DNA of 64,000 nt, from positions 554,786 through 618,785 of the forward strand of contig NZ_OBDY01000001.1 of the NCBI RefSeq assembly GCF_900215205.1. The letters run 5' to 3'. This DNA is from Paractinoplanes atraurantiacus (lineage in GTDB: Bacteria; Actinomycetota; Actinomycetes; Mycobacteriales; Micromonosporaceae). The notes under the pieces are model-generated. The model ran no database searches. It saw only the letters and a list, made by a program, of their open reading frames with translations, and was not told the DNA's origin. Below, piece after piece: positions 8,390 to 17,005 of the stretch (the stretch's first letter is position 1; each line of letters begins with the position of its first letter). Both the position numbers and the translations under genes were made by a program.

Positions 8390-9634
8390 ATGAAAGCTCC
8401 CCTGCCCGACAATGAGATCGACCGGCTCACCGCGCTCTACGCGCTCGACATCCTCGACAGCGCGCCCGAGCAGGATTTCGACGACATCGTCGCGCTCGCC
8501 TCGAACGTGTGCGGCACGCCGATGTCGCTCGTGACCCTGGTCGACACCGACCGGCAGTGGTTCAAGGCGAAGATCGGCACCGAGGCGACCGAGACCGACC
8601 GGGAGCTCTCGTTCTGCTCCCACGCGATCCTCGGCCGTGACCTGCTCGTGGTGCCGGACGCGACAAAGGATCCGCGCTTCGCCGACAACCCGACGGTGAC
8701 CTGCGACGACGGCGTCCGGTTCTACGCCGGGGCGCCGCTGGTCACCACCGACGGCTTCGCGCTGGGCACGCTCTGCGTGATCGACAACGAGCCGCGCAAA
8801 CTCGACGTCGAGCAGCTCCAGGCCCTGCGCGCACTGGCCCGGCAGGTCACCTCGCAGATGGAGCTGCGCCGGCACGCGATCGCGCTGGCCAACACCACGG
8901 CCCGGCTCCAGGAGCTCGAGCGGCGCAAGGACGACCTGGCCGGCCTGGTCGGCGGGGACCTGCGGGCGCCGCTGCGGCTGATGTCGCAATATCTCGGCAA
9001 GCTGGGCAAGACCGGCTATCACGACGCCGAGATGGGCGACCTGGTGAGCAAGGCGGTGTCCGGGCACATCCGCGGCTTCATCGACCTGCTGCACCATCTG
9101 ACGACGATGGCCGACGCCGGCTTCGGCAGCGAGAGCCTGCACATGCGGCAGATCGACCTGACCCGGATCACGCAGCGCGCGGTCGAGGCGGTACGCCCGA
9201 TCGCCGCCACCAAGCAGATCTGGATCCTCAACCAGGCCGGCGGACCGGCCATGCCGATCCTCGCCGACCCGGTGCGGCTGGAGCAGGTGCTCACGCACCT
9301 GCTGTTCGCGGCCGTGAAGTACACGCCGTCGGGCGGCCGGGTGCGCGTCGGCACCGAGATCGAGTCGGGGCCGACGGTGCGCCTGGACGACATGGACATG
9401 CCCGACGGCATGCGCCCCGACCTGTTCCCGCACCTGTACTACGGCGCGATCGCCAACCCGTCGACGGTGCCCGGGCCCGACCGGGGGCTCGCCGTCGCCA
9501 AGAAGATCCTGGACGCGCACCACGCCACCGTGGCGCTGTCGGACCGGCCCGGCGACGGCACGTCCCTGCACGTGGTGTTCCCGTTCGCCGATCTCACCCC
9601 GACCGACATGATCGAGGATCTGATCGCGGCGTAG
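8390..9634 (+). CDS. GAF-domain protein with degenerate histidine-kinase region
   Basis: 414 residues, ATG after a strong GGAGGTGA site. Residues 20-165 form a GAF domain of the type seen in actinobacterial sensor proteins (ILDSAPEQDFDDIVALAS, LVTLVDTDRQWFKA, FYAGAPLVTTDGFALGTLCV). Residues 165-250 look like a HisKA helix, but the phospho-acceptor His is absent: the usual SHELRTPL reads GGDLRAPL at 188-195. The ATPase-like part has KYTPSGG at 310-316, yet the N-box Asn is Ala307 and no DxGxG follows. A regulatory pseudokinase or scaffold is more likely than an active kinase. Soluble. No response regulator is adjacent. Confidence 0.78.
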   Translation: MKAPLPDNEIDRLTALYALDILDSAPEQDFDDIVALASNVCGTPMSLVTLVDTDRQWFKAKIGTEATETDRELSFCSHAILGRDLLVVPDATKDPRFADNPTVTCDDGVRFYAGAPLVTTDGFALGTLCVIDNEPRKLDVEQLQALRALARQVTSQMELRRHAIALANTTARLQELERRKDDLAGLVGGDLRAPLRLMSQYLGKLGKTGYHDAEMGDLVSKAVSGHIRGFIDLLHHLTTMADAGFGSESLHMRQIDLTRITQRAVEAVRPIAATKQIWILNQAGGPAMPILADPVRLEQVLTHLLFAAVKYTPSGGRVRVGTEIESGPTVRLDDMDMPDGMRPDLFPHLYYGAIANPSTVPGPDRGLAVAKKILDAHHATVALSDRPGDGTSLHVVFPFADLTPTDMIEDLIAA

Positions 9635-9637
9635 GGG

Positions 9638-11173
9638 TCAGCCCTTCAGCTTCTTCTTCACCGCGCGGGCGAACTGCTTCGGGTGGCGGATCTTCGCCAC
9701 CTTCTTGGCCGTGTCGTGCAGCTTGAGCACCGGCGAGTTGCGGTACTGCCGCAGCTCGTCCCGGAACTTGCGGAGCTGCGCCTCGCGGGTCTTCAGGCTC
9801 TGGTCGCGGAAGCGCAGCGTCCGCTCGAGGCCGAAGACCTTGCCGGTCAGCTCCTTGATCCGCTTCTTGTCCTCGTCGGTGTCGGCGAGCGCGGTGGCCA
9901 CGTCGGGCACCTCGGCCTCGGCCGGCGCGAACGCCTCAGCCAGCTCCCGGCCGCGGGCCAGCAGCTCGGGCGTGGCCTCGACGCCGGACATGCCGAGCCA
10001 GGTGGTCACCAGGTCGTCGCTGTCGACCATCCACGGCGGCCACGGGTGGCGGCGGTGGGCGGCGATGAGACGGTCGCGGAACCGGAACCACGAGGCGGCC
10101 ACGAGCTCCTCGCGGCTCGCACCCTCCGGCGCCTCGGTGATGCCGCGGGCGAAGCCGTCGGCCGCCGGGTAGAGGTCGTCCAGCGGGAAGTCGTCGACAC
10201 GGGCCGCAAACGCCCGGAAGCCGGGCACGTCCTCGGCCGCGGCCAGCCGGAACAGCTCCGTCTCGGCCGAGACCGTGTCGGGCACGACCCGGTCGCCGAC
10301 CGTCCAGCCGGCGTCGCCGAGGTCGAGGCTGTGGGTGGCCGTGTACGCCGTGTGGGTGGCGCCGGCCGGGCCGAGCACGGCCAGCCAGCCGGGCGCCACT
10401 GCGCCGAGCAGCCCGGCCCGGGCGGCGGCGTCGGCGCCGGTGTTGATCGGGGCGACCAGCGGGGTGTGCGCGGCGGTGGCGGCCAGGCCCTCCAGGGCCA
10501 GGCGGGCGCCGGGCCGGCCGGGGCGGGTGGCCGCGGCGGCGGCCGCGTCGAGCAGCGTGTGTGTCTCGCCGGCGGCGTCGAACGACGCGTACAGCCGGGC
10601 AACCGGAAGGGCGGCCAGCACCTGGTCGGGCGAGGTGGGGCGCTCGGGGTCGTCGTGCAGCGGGCGCCACTCGTCGTCGCCGTGGCGGGCGTCGACCGGG
10701 CGCCGGTCGTAAAGCCCGGCCAGCCCGAACTCGTTCTCGACGCCGATCAGCACCAGCGCGTCCGGCCCGGCCAGCCCGGTGACCAGGGCGGCCCGCTGCG
10801 GCCAGTTGAGCGCCGGCGAGTCGTAGCCGAGGACGCGGTCGAGGCCGTCGGCCGCGATCACCAGGTCGTACGGGCCGTTGGCCAGGCCGTCGAGCGCGCC
10901 GGCGATCACGGTGACCTCGGATCCGGGGAACGCCTCACGCAGGTCGGTGGCGTCGCTGACCGAGCGGATCAGCACGGTGACGTGCTCGCTGCGGGCCGCC
11001 ACCAGCCTGATCAGCTCGTGGCTGTGCGGGCCGGCGACCAGCGCGCGGGCCGCCTTGGCGGGCAGTGCGTCGGTGAGGAAGGCCAGAAGCGCGTCACCGC
11101 CCGCGGGCTTGCGGTAGCTGGTGTAGTCGGTCCAGGGCTGGATCTCGCCGCGGACGACCTCGATGTCAGTCAT
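9638..11173 (-). CDS. Uncharacterised protein: Rossmann-like N-terminus, C-terminal coiled coil
   Basis: 511 residues, ATG 11173, overlapping the upstream paralogue-B gene by 8 bp. Residues 40-165 alternate strands and helices as in a methyltransferase-like Rossmann fold (ARALVAGPHSHELIRLVAA, VTVLIRSVSDATDLREAF, YDLVIAADGLDRVLGY, DALVLIGVENEFGLAGLYD), but the glycine-rich SAM loop is not typical. Residues 430-475 are a charged coiled coil (KRIKELTGKVFGLERTLRFR), and the tail is strongly basic (KKVAKIRHPKQFARAVKKKL). No signal or membrane segment. Downstream of a GT2 gene and paralogue B, so a role in the same surface-polymer pathway is inferred. It ends 3 bp from the convergent GAF gene. Confidence 0.55.
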   Translation of the reverse strand: MTDIEVVRGEIQPWTDYTSYRKPAGGDALLAFLTDALPAKAARALVAGPHSHELIRLVAARSEHVTVLIRSVSDATDLREAFPGSEVTVIAGALDGLANGPYDLVIAADGLDRVLGYDSPALNWPQRAALVTGLAGPDALVLIGVENEFGLAGLYDRRPVDARHGDDEWRPLHDDPERPTSPDQVLAALPVARLYASFDAAGETHTLLDAAAAAATRPGRPGARLALEGLAATAAHTPLVAPINTGADAAARAGLLGAVAPGWLAVLGPAGATHTAYTATHSLDLGDAGWTVGDRVVPDTVSAETELFRLAAAEDVPGFRAFAARVDDFPLDDLYPAADGFARGITEAPEGASREELVAASWFRFRDRLIAAHRRHPWPPWMVDSDDLVTTWLGMSGVEATPELLARGRELAEAFAPAEAEVPDVATALADTDEDKKRIKELTGKVFGLERTLRFRDQSLKTREAQLRKFRDELRQYRNSPVLKLHDTAKKVAKIRHPKQFARAVKKKLKG

Positions 11174-12011
11174 GGTGGTTCCAATCGAAGAGAGACCGCA
11201 TCTCGGCGGGCGACATCATCCAGTCCTTGCCGAGCTCGTCGTCGGTGATCGCGCGGGCGGTGGCGAGATCGATGTCCTTGCCCAGCATGTCGGGCCAGAG
11301 GCGGGCGATGCGGGACTGACCGCCGAACAGCGGGTTGTCGCCCTCGAGCGCCATCGCGTCACCGTAGACGGCGGGCTCGCAGCCGGCCGCGACACCGTAG
11401 AAGATCGCCGTGGCGAGCCGGTTGGAGGCCACCCGCTTGAACCGGCGGAACGCGGCCAGCTGCTTGTAGAGGAACTTGCGGTCGGTGCCCTCGTAGTTCC
11501 AGCCGCGCTTGCCGAAGCAGATGACCTCGAAGCCGGCCTCCTCGTACGCCCGGCGCACGTCGGCCCGCTCGTACTCGGTGTAGTAGAGGCTGATCGTGAC
11601 CGGCTCGGTCTCGGTCTCCTTGATCTCGCTGATCAGGCGGGCGTGGTCGCCCTCGATCTTGGCGCCGAGGCCGCCCGGGGCGTCCCAGCCGTGGAAGAGG
11701 AACCAGAGCGTGCCCTCGCGCTCGGACTCCTTGACCTTGCCCAGGTCGGGCTCGAGGTCCATCAGGTAGAGCATGGGCGCGCCGGTCACCGCGTAGTTGC
11801 GGCGGCTCAGCGCGTGGCCGCGCCGGCGGGGGGCGTCGCTCCAGACGAACCGCCAGGCGCCGTCGAAGAACTCGTGCACCGGGTTCCAGCCGCAGCCCAC
11901 GTTCCAGCCGTGCTGCAGGTAGCCCGGGATGCGCGGCGGGAACTCGTCGTCCAGGCCGCAGTGCCGGGCCAGGATGTGCGTCAACCCGTAGTAGTGGTTG
12001 TGGTGATGCAT
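11166..12011 (-). CDS. Uncharacterised protein, paralogue B (possible GT-B-like fold)
   Basis: 281 residues from ATG 12011, four bases after the GT2 stop. Relative of the protein at 7477-8343: MHHHNHYYGLTHILAR, GYLQHGWNVGCGWNP, WFLFHGWD, GDHARLISEIKETETEP, then RVASNRLATAIFYG plus AVYGD near residue 205. Spacing of these blocks is the same in the two proteins, so they share a fold throughout. It lacks signal and membrane segments. It sits in a tight minus-strand run behind a long GT2 protein and overlapping a coiled-coil protein, which supports a role in surface glycan assembly. The exact activity is unknown. Confidence 0.6.
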   Translation of the reverse strand: MHHHNHYYGLTHILARHCGLDDEFPPRIPGYLQHGWNVGCGWNPVHEFFDGAWRFVWSDAPRRRGHALSRRNYAVTGAPMLYLMDLEPDLGKVKESEREGTLWFLFHGWDAPGGLGAKIEGDHARLISEIKETETEPVTISLYYTEYERADVRRAYEEAGFEVICFGKRGWNYEGTDRKFLYKQLAAFRRFKRVASNRLATAIFYGVAAGCEPAVYGDAMALEGDNPLFGGQSRIARLWPDMLGKDIDLATARAITDDELGKDWMMSPAEMRSLFDWNHHD

Positions 12012-12015
12012 GCGA

Positions 12016-14274
12016 TCAGTCCATCTCCAGGTGCAGGATGCCACTGCGGGCCCGCAGGACCAGCTTGCCCAGCCGGCGGGGGAGCCGGCTCACCAGGAAG
12101 CTGTCGGCCTGTACGGCGTACGGCGTACCGCCCTCCGGCGAGGCGAACAGGGCCCAGTTCAGATCCTCACCCTCGGACAGGTCGTCCAGTCTCGTCGACG
12201 CCGTCCACCGCTCGTCGTCCAGGGTGATCTGGACCGGCGCGTCGATGCCGTCGTCGGAGTTCGGCAGGAAGCGGCGCCAGGTGATCCGGCTGTAGTCGGT
12301 GCCGGCCCAGCGTGGGCCGGAGACGCTCAGATAGGTCGCGTCCGGAACCGCCACGACGTCGTCGGCGAAGACCTGGGCCGGCGCCTCGATCAGGTTCAGG
12401 TACATGCCGGGGGAGCGGCTCACCGCCACCACGCGGCCGCGGCGCTCGGCCAGGACGCCCCGGTCGAGGCCGGTGATCGACATCATGAACTGGTTCTTGC
12501 CGTCGTGCATGCGGGGCACCAGGACCGTACGCAGCAGGAACGGGTCGTCCGGCTCGGTCACGCCGATCAGCTCGTCCAGCGGCACCCGGGCCGTGAAGTC
12601 GTCCATGGCGTCGTGCCGGACCCGCTGGACCGGCACGTGGATGGCGCCGACCGAGTGGCTCAGCCGCAGCTCGGGCTCCTCCAGGCGGGAGGCGAGCCGG
12701 CCGCTGAGCACGAGCTCGTCGCCCTCGACCTCGGCCGTGGTCAGCTCGACCGTGTTGCGCCGGAACTCGAGGAAGACCCGGCCGTCGCCGCCGTTGAGCG
12801 GCTGCACCCAGACGTCGCCGACCCAGTCGCCGACCGGGTACTGCAGACCACCGGCGGCCAGCACACCGCGGCGCTTGAGGCCGTGTGAGCGCACCTCCAC
12901 GGTGATCTGCGCCTTTTTGGCCGAGCCGGAGAGCGAGGCCAGCAGCGTACGGGGGATGCGCGTGATGAAGCCGACGGGCCGGTTGTCGCCGTGCTCGTCG
13001 TGCTCGACGAGCCGCTCGACCGGCAGCTCCCGCGACTCCTTGCCCCAGGCGAGGGCGACCCGGATCTCCGACTTGGCCGTGGTCGGCAGGTGGGCGATCT
13101 CGGCCGTGCCGTGCAGCACGAGCGCGTCGTCGGTCCAGGAGAGGTCGCGCACCGCGGTGCGGACGTCGAGCTCGGTGCGCGGCAGGGTGTAGAGCGAGGA
13201 GGCGACCTTGGCGCCTTCGCGCAGCCCCGGGTACTGCCCCTCGTAGCGCCAGGGGAGCACGGGGTGACGGCGGGCCCGGACGCCGCCGCGCAGGCCGCCG
13301 TCGGCCCGGAAACGGGCCAGGTTCTGCAGCAGCTCGGCGTCGCCGGACTGGAGGGCCTCGTACTCGAGGCGGGCGAAGGTCGACGACTCGGCCAGCACCG
13401 CCGGGTCGAGCCGGCCGCTGAGCCGCTTGCCCAGGGCGAGCAGCGGGGTCATCTCGTGGTCGGCGGCCGACGCGAACGACTGGACGATGGTGGTCAGGTC
13501 GACCGTGGCCAGGTGGCGGTGCACCTCGCCGCGCAGCTCGGGGGCGCGCTTGTCGACCAGGTCGAGCACCATCTCGGCCGAGACGACGCGGTCCTCGATG
13601 TTGGCGAACTGGAACTTGAGCTGGGTGATCGACTCGCCCGACTCGCGCTCGCGCCAGTAGTAGACCGGCACGGCCAGGCAGTCGACGGTCACGGCGTCGA
13701 TGTGGGCCCGCAGGGTGACCGGGTAGTCCTCGTAGCGGATCGCCGGGAACTGGTATTTGAACTGGTCCCAGAACGAGCGGCGGTAGACCTTGTTCCACAC
13801 CATGCGGTCGATGGCCAGGCCGGGGTGCTCGAAGATGTGGGTGGCCTTGCGCAGCTTGCCGTAGCCGGCGCGGTGCACGTACGACTGGCGGACGCCGTAG
13901 GTGTTGTTGAACCGGCGCGCGTTGCCGCCGGCCAGCGAGGAGGCGGTCTCGTCGAGGGAGCGCACCATGATCTCGTAGGCGTACCGGGGGATCAGGTCGT
14001 CGCTGTCGACGAAGGTCAGGTATTCGCCCTGCGCGTGCTTGACGCCCGTGTTGCGGGCCGGGCCGAGGCCCTGGTTCTCCTGGGTGACGATGCGGAAACG
14101 GGGATCGGCCTCGCAGTGGGCGCGGGCGATCTCGGCGCTACCGTCCGGTGAGCCGTCGTCGACGAGGATGACCTCGAAGTCGGTGAGGGTCTGCCGGGAC
14201 AACGAGTCCAGGCAGTCGCCTATGTACCGCTCGACGTTGTAAAACGGGACGACGATGCTCAGCCGTGGAGTCAC
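12016..14274 (-). CDS. Family 2 glycosyltransferase with long C-terminal extension
   Basis: 752 residues, GTG start with GAGGAAGCGAG just upstream. Residues 1-220 are a GT-A/GT2 domain: SIVVPFYNVERYIGDCLDSL, LVDDGSPDG near 38-45, NTGVKHAQGEYLTFVDSDD with the metal-binding DSDD near 90-93, and a possible acid in RYEDYPVTLRAH. A helical linker (220-330) leads into about 400 residues of beta-rich sequence without catalytic motifs. The layout resembles teichoic-acid glycosyltransferases (TarS/TarP-like), where C-terminal domains drive oligomerisation. Cytosolic, membrane-peripheral. First gene of a three-gene run with paralogue B and the coiled-coil protein. The acceptor is not known. Confidence 0.8.
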   Translation of the reverse strand: MTPRLSIVVPFYNVERYIGDCLDSLSRQTLTDFEVILVDDGSPDGSAEIARAHCEADPRFRIVTQENQGLGPARNTGVKHAQGEYLTFVDSDDLIPRYAYEIMVRSLDETASSLAGGNARRFNNTYGVRQSYVHRAGYGKLRKATHIFEHPGLAIDRMVWNKVYRRSFWDQFKYQFPAIRYEDYPVTLRAHIDAVTVDCLAVPVYYWRERESGESITQLKFQFANIEDRVVSAEMVLDLVDKRAPELRGEVHRHLATVDLTTIVQSFASAADHEMTPLLALGKRLSGRLDPAVLAESSTFARLEYEALQSGDAELLQNLARFRADGGLRGGVRARRHPVLPWRYEGQYPGLREGAKVASSLYTLPRTELDVRTAVRDLSWTDDALVLHGTAEIAHLPTTAKSEIRVALAWGKESRELPVERLVEHDEHGDNRPVGFITRIPRTLLASLSGSAKKAQITVEVRSHGLKRRGVLAAGGLQYPVGDWVGDVWVQPLNGGDGRVFLEFRRNTVELTTAEVEGDELVLSGRLASRLEEPELRLSHSVGAIHVPVQRVRHDAMDDFTARVPLDELIGVTEPDDPFLLRTVLVPRMHDGKNQFMMSITGLDRGVLAERRGRVVAVSRSPGMYLNLIEAPAQVFADDVVAVPDATYLSVSGPRWAGTDYSRITWRRFLPNSDDGIDAPVQITLDDERWTASTRLDDLSEGEDLNWALFASPEGGTPYAVQADSFLVSRLPRRLGKLVLRARSGILHLEMD

Positions 14275-14528
14275 CTCGCTTCCTCACCGGGACGTGACAG
14301 AGACGGTGAGCGATGGAGCTGCAGCATGACACCAGTTCCTGCGAGGAGCGCGGGGGACTTGGCGATGCTGCCTGGTCCAGGGAGACGGGAACAGGTCCTG
14401 AAGATGAACTCTGGATGAACTTGTGCGGTACGGGGGGCGAAGTGAGGCGTACATATCCCTAAACATCCGATAGGTCGATTTTGTGGATCAGCGAACCCCC
14501 CGTCCGTTTCCGCCGTCTTACCAGCACA
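14275..14528. other. Promoter-side spacer of the GT2 operon
   Basis: About 250 bp between the GT2 start and the terminator of the deacetylase/synthase gene upstream. It has several lower-GC patches (for example around 14395-14480) and presumably holds the minus-strand promoter of the GT2 operon. Short minus-strand frames here have no recognisable product. Confidence 0.4.
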
Positions 14529-14575
14529 TCGGCCCGTGCTCCGCTCGGCTGCAGTTCGAGCGGAGCACGGGCCGA
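14529..14575 (-). terminator. Strong hairpin terminator after the deacetylase/GT2 fusion
   Basis: Nineteen-base perfect inverted repeat (arms 14529-14547 and 14557-14575, TCGGCCCGTGCTCCGCTCG and its complement) with a 9-base loop. It lies just downstream of the minus-strand gene ending at 14579. There is no long U-tract, as is common for actinomycete terminators. Confidence 0.85.
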
Positions 14576-14578
14576 CGA

Positions 14579-17005
14579 TCACCCGGTGCGTACCGGGCCC
14601 GAGCCGCCACCCGGGGGCGAGCCGGCTGACGGGAGATCACGGGGGTCGAGCACGGCCGTGCGATCCGGCTGCGTCGGTACCACCGGCCGGGCCAGGGCGC
14701 GGCCCGACGCCGGGTGCTGGTCGTCGCGGCCCTGTCCGAGCGTCGAGGGCCAGGTGTCCACGACCGGGGCGACGTCGCGGCCGAGCGGCGCCGCCACCGC
14801 GTCGGCCCGGGCGCCCAGCCCGGCCCGGTGCAGCTTGTGCCAGCGCAGCCGCCCGCCGGTCAGCGCGGTGGTCGCCGACTGCATCAGCACCAGGTACATC
14901 AGCTGGCGATAGGCGAACTGCTGAAGTGGCAGGCGCCACAGCGGCTTGAGCGACTCCTTGTCGAACCGGAACGCCACCGCCGCGGTGAACAGCTGCAGGG
15001 CGAGCATGCCCAGCCAGGCCACCACCGTCTCCTCGAGCTCCCAGAAGACCAGGCCGTAGACCAGCATGATGTCGACGACCGGGGCCAGCATCGGCAGCGC
15101 CACCCCGAACAGGGCCAGGAACGGCAGGCCGACCCGCCCGAAGCGGCCCGACGGGCCGGAGTCCCACAGAGCCCGGCGGTGCTTCCACATCGCCTGCATG
15201 GTTCCGTAGCTCCACCGGTACCGCTGGCGGTAGAGCTGCTCCAGAGTCGCCGGGGCCTCGGTCCACGCCTTCGCCTTCTCGGCGTAGACGACCTTCCAGC
15301 CGGCCCGCAGCAGCGCGATCGTGACGTCGGTGTCCTCGGCCAGCGTCTCGTCGCTGACCCCGCCGACCTGGGCCAGCGCCTCACGACGGAACGCGCCGAT
15401 CGCGCCGGGCACGGTCGGCATGCAGCCGAGCACCTCGTACAGCCGCCGGTCCAGGTTGAAGCCGATCACGTACTCGATGTGCTGCCAGGCCGCGACCATC
15501 CGCTCCCGGTTGCCGACCTTGACGTTGCCGGCGATCGCGCCCACCTTCGGGTCGGCGAACGGCTGGACCAGCTCGCGGATCGAGTCCGGCTCGAAGATCG
15601 TGTCGCCGTCGACGGTGACGATCAGGTCGTGCCGGGCCAGCGCGACCCCGGTGTTCAGGGCGTTCGACTTGCCGCCGTTGGGCACCCGGACCACCCGCAC
15701 GTTGGGCAGCCGCATCTGCTCGACCAGGGCGGCGGTGCCGTCGGTCGAGCCGTCGTCGACGACCACCACCTCGATGTCCGGATAGTCGCCACCGGCCAGC
15801 GAGCGCACGGCGGCCTCGATGCCCTCCTTCTCGTTGTACGCGGGCACGATCACCGACACCGGCTCGACGACCGGCCGGCCCCAGCTCCAGCCGGGCTTGC
15901 GGCGCTGCCGGGCGTGCCGGGTCGCGAGGAGCAGCAACAATGCCGTACGCCCGATGGTCAGCGTCCCGACCAGCAGGAAGAGCCCCGCGATGACCCAGAC
16001 GAGCCCGTCCGCGAGGCGGACCGTCCAGATGACCGCCGTGCCCCGCCAGACGTCGGTGCCGGGCGCCTCGGGATTCTCGGCCAGCAGAGGCACGGGCGCG
16101 GCCTTGGCCGCGGCGGCCTTGTTGCTCTCGGCGATCGTCCCGTTGAGGCCCTCGGTGACCGTCGTGAAGCGATATCCCTTGGCCTGCATGGCCGGGATGT
16201 AGCGCTCGAGCGCCCGGACCGTCTGCGAGCGGTCGCCGCCGGCGTCGTGGAAGAGCACGATCGCCGAGGCGCCGCCGCTGGGCGTCGCGTTCGCGACGAT
16301 CCGGGGCACGCCCGGCAGCTGCCAGTCCTCGCTGTCCAGGTCGTTCACGACGACCAGGTAACCCTGCCGGCCGGCGTCCTTGATGATCTTCCAGTTGGTC
16401 TCGTCGATCGCGGCCGTCTTCGACGAGTACGGGAAGCGGGCCAGGTTGGTGTGCACCCCGGTGGCGCGGGCGATCGCGACCTGCGTCTGCGACAGCTCCA
16501 GGTTGCGCCGCCACGGCGCGATCAGCTGAAGGTTGGGGTGGGTGAAGGTGTGCAGGCCGAGCTCGTTGCCCTCGTCGGTGACCCGCTTGGCCAGCGCCGG
16601 GTGGCGGGAGACCTCGGAGCCGACCACGAAGAAGGTGCCGTGCGCGTTGTGCCGCTTGAGCACGTCGAGGACCTTGGGGGTCCAGGTCGGGTCGGGGCCG
16701 TCGTCGAAGGTCAGCGCGATCGTCTTGGCCGGCATCCGGCTGGTGCTCTCCTGGCCGCCGGTGGTGTTGATGACCGGCCCGCCGCCGAGGATCGCCTGGG
16801 GCACGCCGGCCTGGTCGCCGACCTCGGACTCGGCGTGGTCGCCTTTGAACTCGGCATTGACGTACGCCTGCACGATGAGCACCGCGATGAAGACGCCGAC
16901 CAGCAGCGTGCCGAGCAGGACGCGCGGCGCGGGCAGCAGCCGGCGGCGGACGGGGCCGCGAGCGCGGCCGCGGGCTCGCCGGGTGGGCATGGCGGGAGGG
17001 GTCAC
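14579..17005 (-). CDS. Bifunctional polysaccharide deacetylase / family 2 glycosyltransferase
   Basis: 808 residues, GTG start. A basic N-terminus and a membrane segment (about 29-48) precede an extracytoplasmic NodB-type deacetylase: metal site TFDDGPDP with Asp101/Asp102, HTFTHPN with His152 and His156, then ARFPYSSK. A second membrane pair (about 335-362) leads to a processive GT2 domain: DDGSTDG 417-423, DGD 466-468, ED 557-558 and QRYRW 594-598. More membrane segments follow (about 625-700). This fuses functions that are separate in poly-N-acetylglucosamine systems (PgaC and PgaB), so synthesis and deacetylation of a beta-linked amino-sugar polymer is the likely job. It overlaps the upstream gene by GTGA. 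Confidence 0.85.
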   Translation of the reverse strand: MTPPAMPTRRARGRARGPVRRRLLPAPRVLLGTLLVGVFIAVLIVQAYVNAEFKGDHAESEVGDQAGVPQAILGGGPVINTTGGQESTSRMPAKTIALTFDDGPDPTWTPKVLDVLKRHNAHGTFFVVGSEVSRHPALAKRVTDEGNELGLHTFTHPNLQLIAPWRRNLELSQTQVAIARATGVHTNLARFPYSSKTAAIDETNWKIIKDAGRQGYLVVVNDLDSEDWQLPGVPRIVANATPSGGASAIVLFHDAGGDRSQTVRALERYIPAMQAKGYRFTTVTEGLNGTIAESNKAAAAKAAPVPLLAENPEAPGTDVWRGTAVIWTVRLADGLVWVIAGLFLLVGTLTIGRTALLLLLATRHARQRRKPGWSWGRPVVEPVSVIVPAYNEKEGIEAAVRSLAGGDYPDIEVVVVDDGSTDGTAALVEQMRLPNVRVVRVPNGGKSNALNTGVALARHDLIVTVDGDTIFEPDSIRELVQPFADPKVGAIAGNVKVGNRERMVAAWQHIEYVIGFNLDRRLYEVLGCMPTVPGAIGAFRREALAQVGGVSDETLAEDTDVTIALLRAGWKVVYAEKAKAWTEAPATLEQLYRQRYRWSYGTMQAMWKHRRALWDSGPSGRFGRVGLPFLALFGVALPMLAPVVDIMLVYGLVFWELEETVVAWLGMLALQLFTAAVAFRFDKESLKPLWRLPLQQFAYRQLMYLVLMQSATTALTGGRLRWHKLHRAGLGARADAVAAPLGRDVAPVVDTWPSTLGQGRDDQHPASGRALARPVVPTQPDRTAVLDPRDLPSAGSPPGGGSGPVRTG

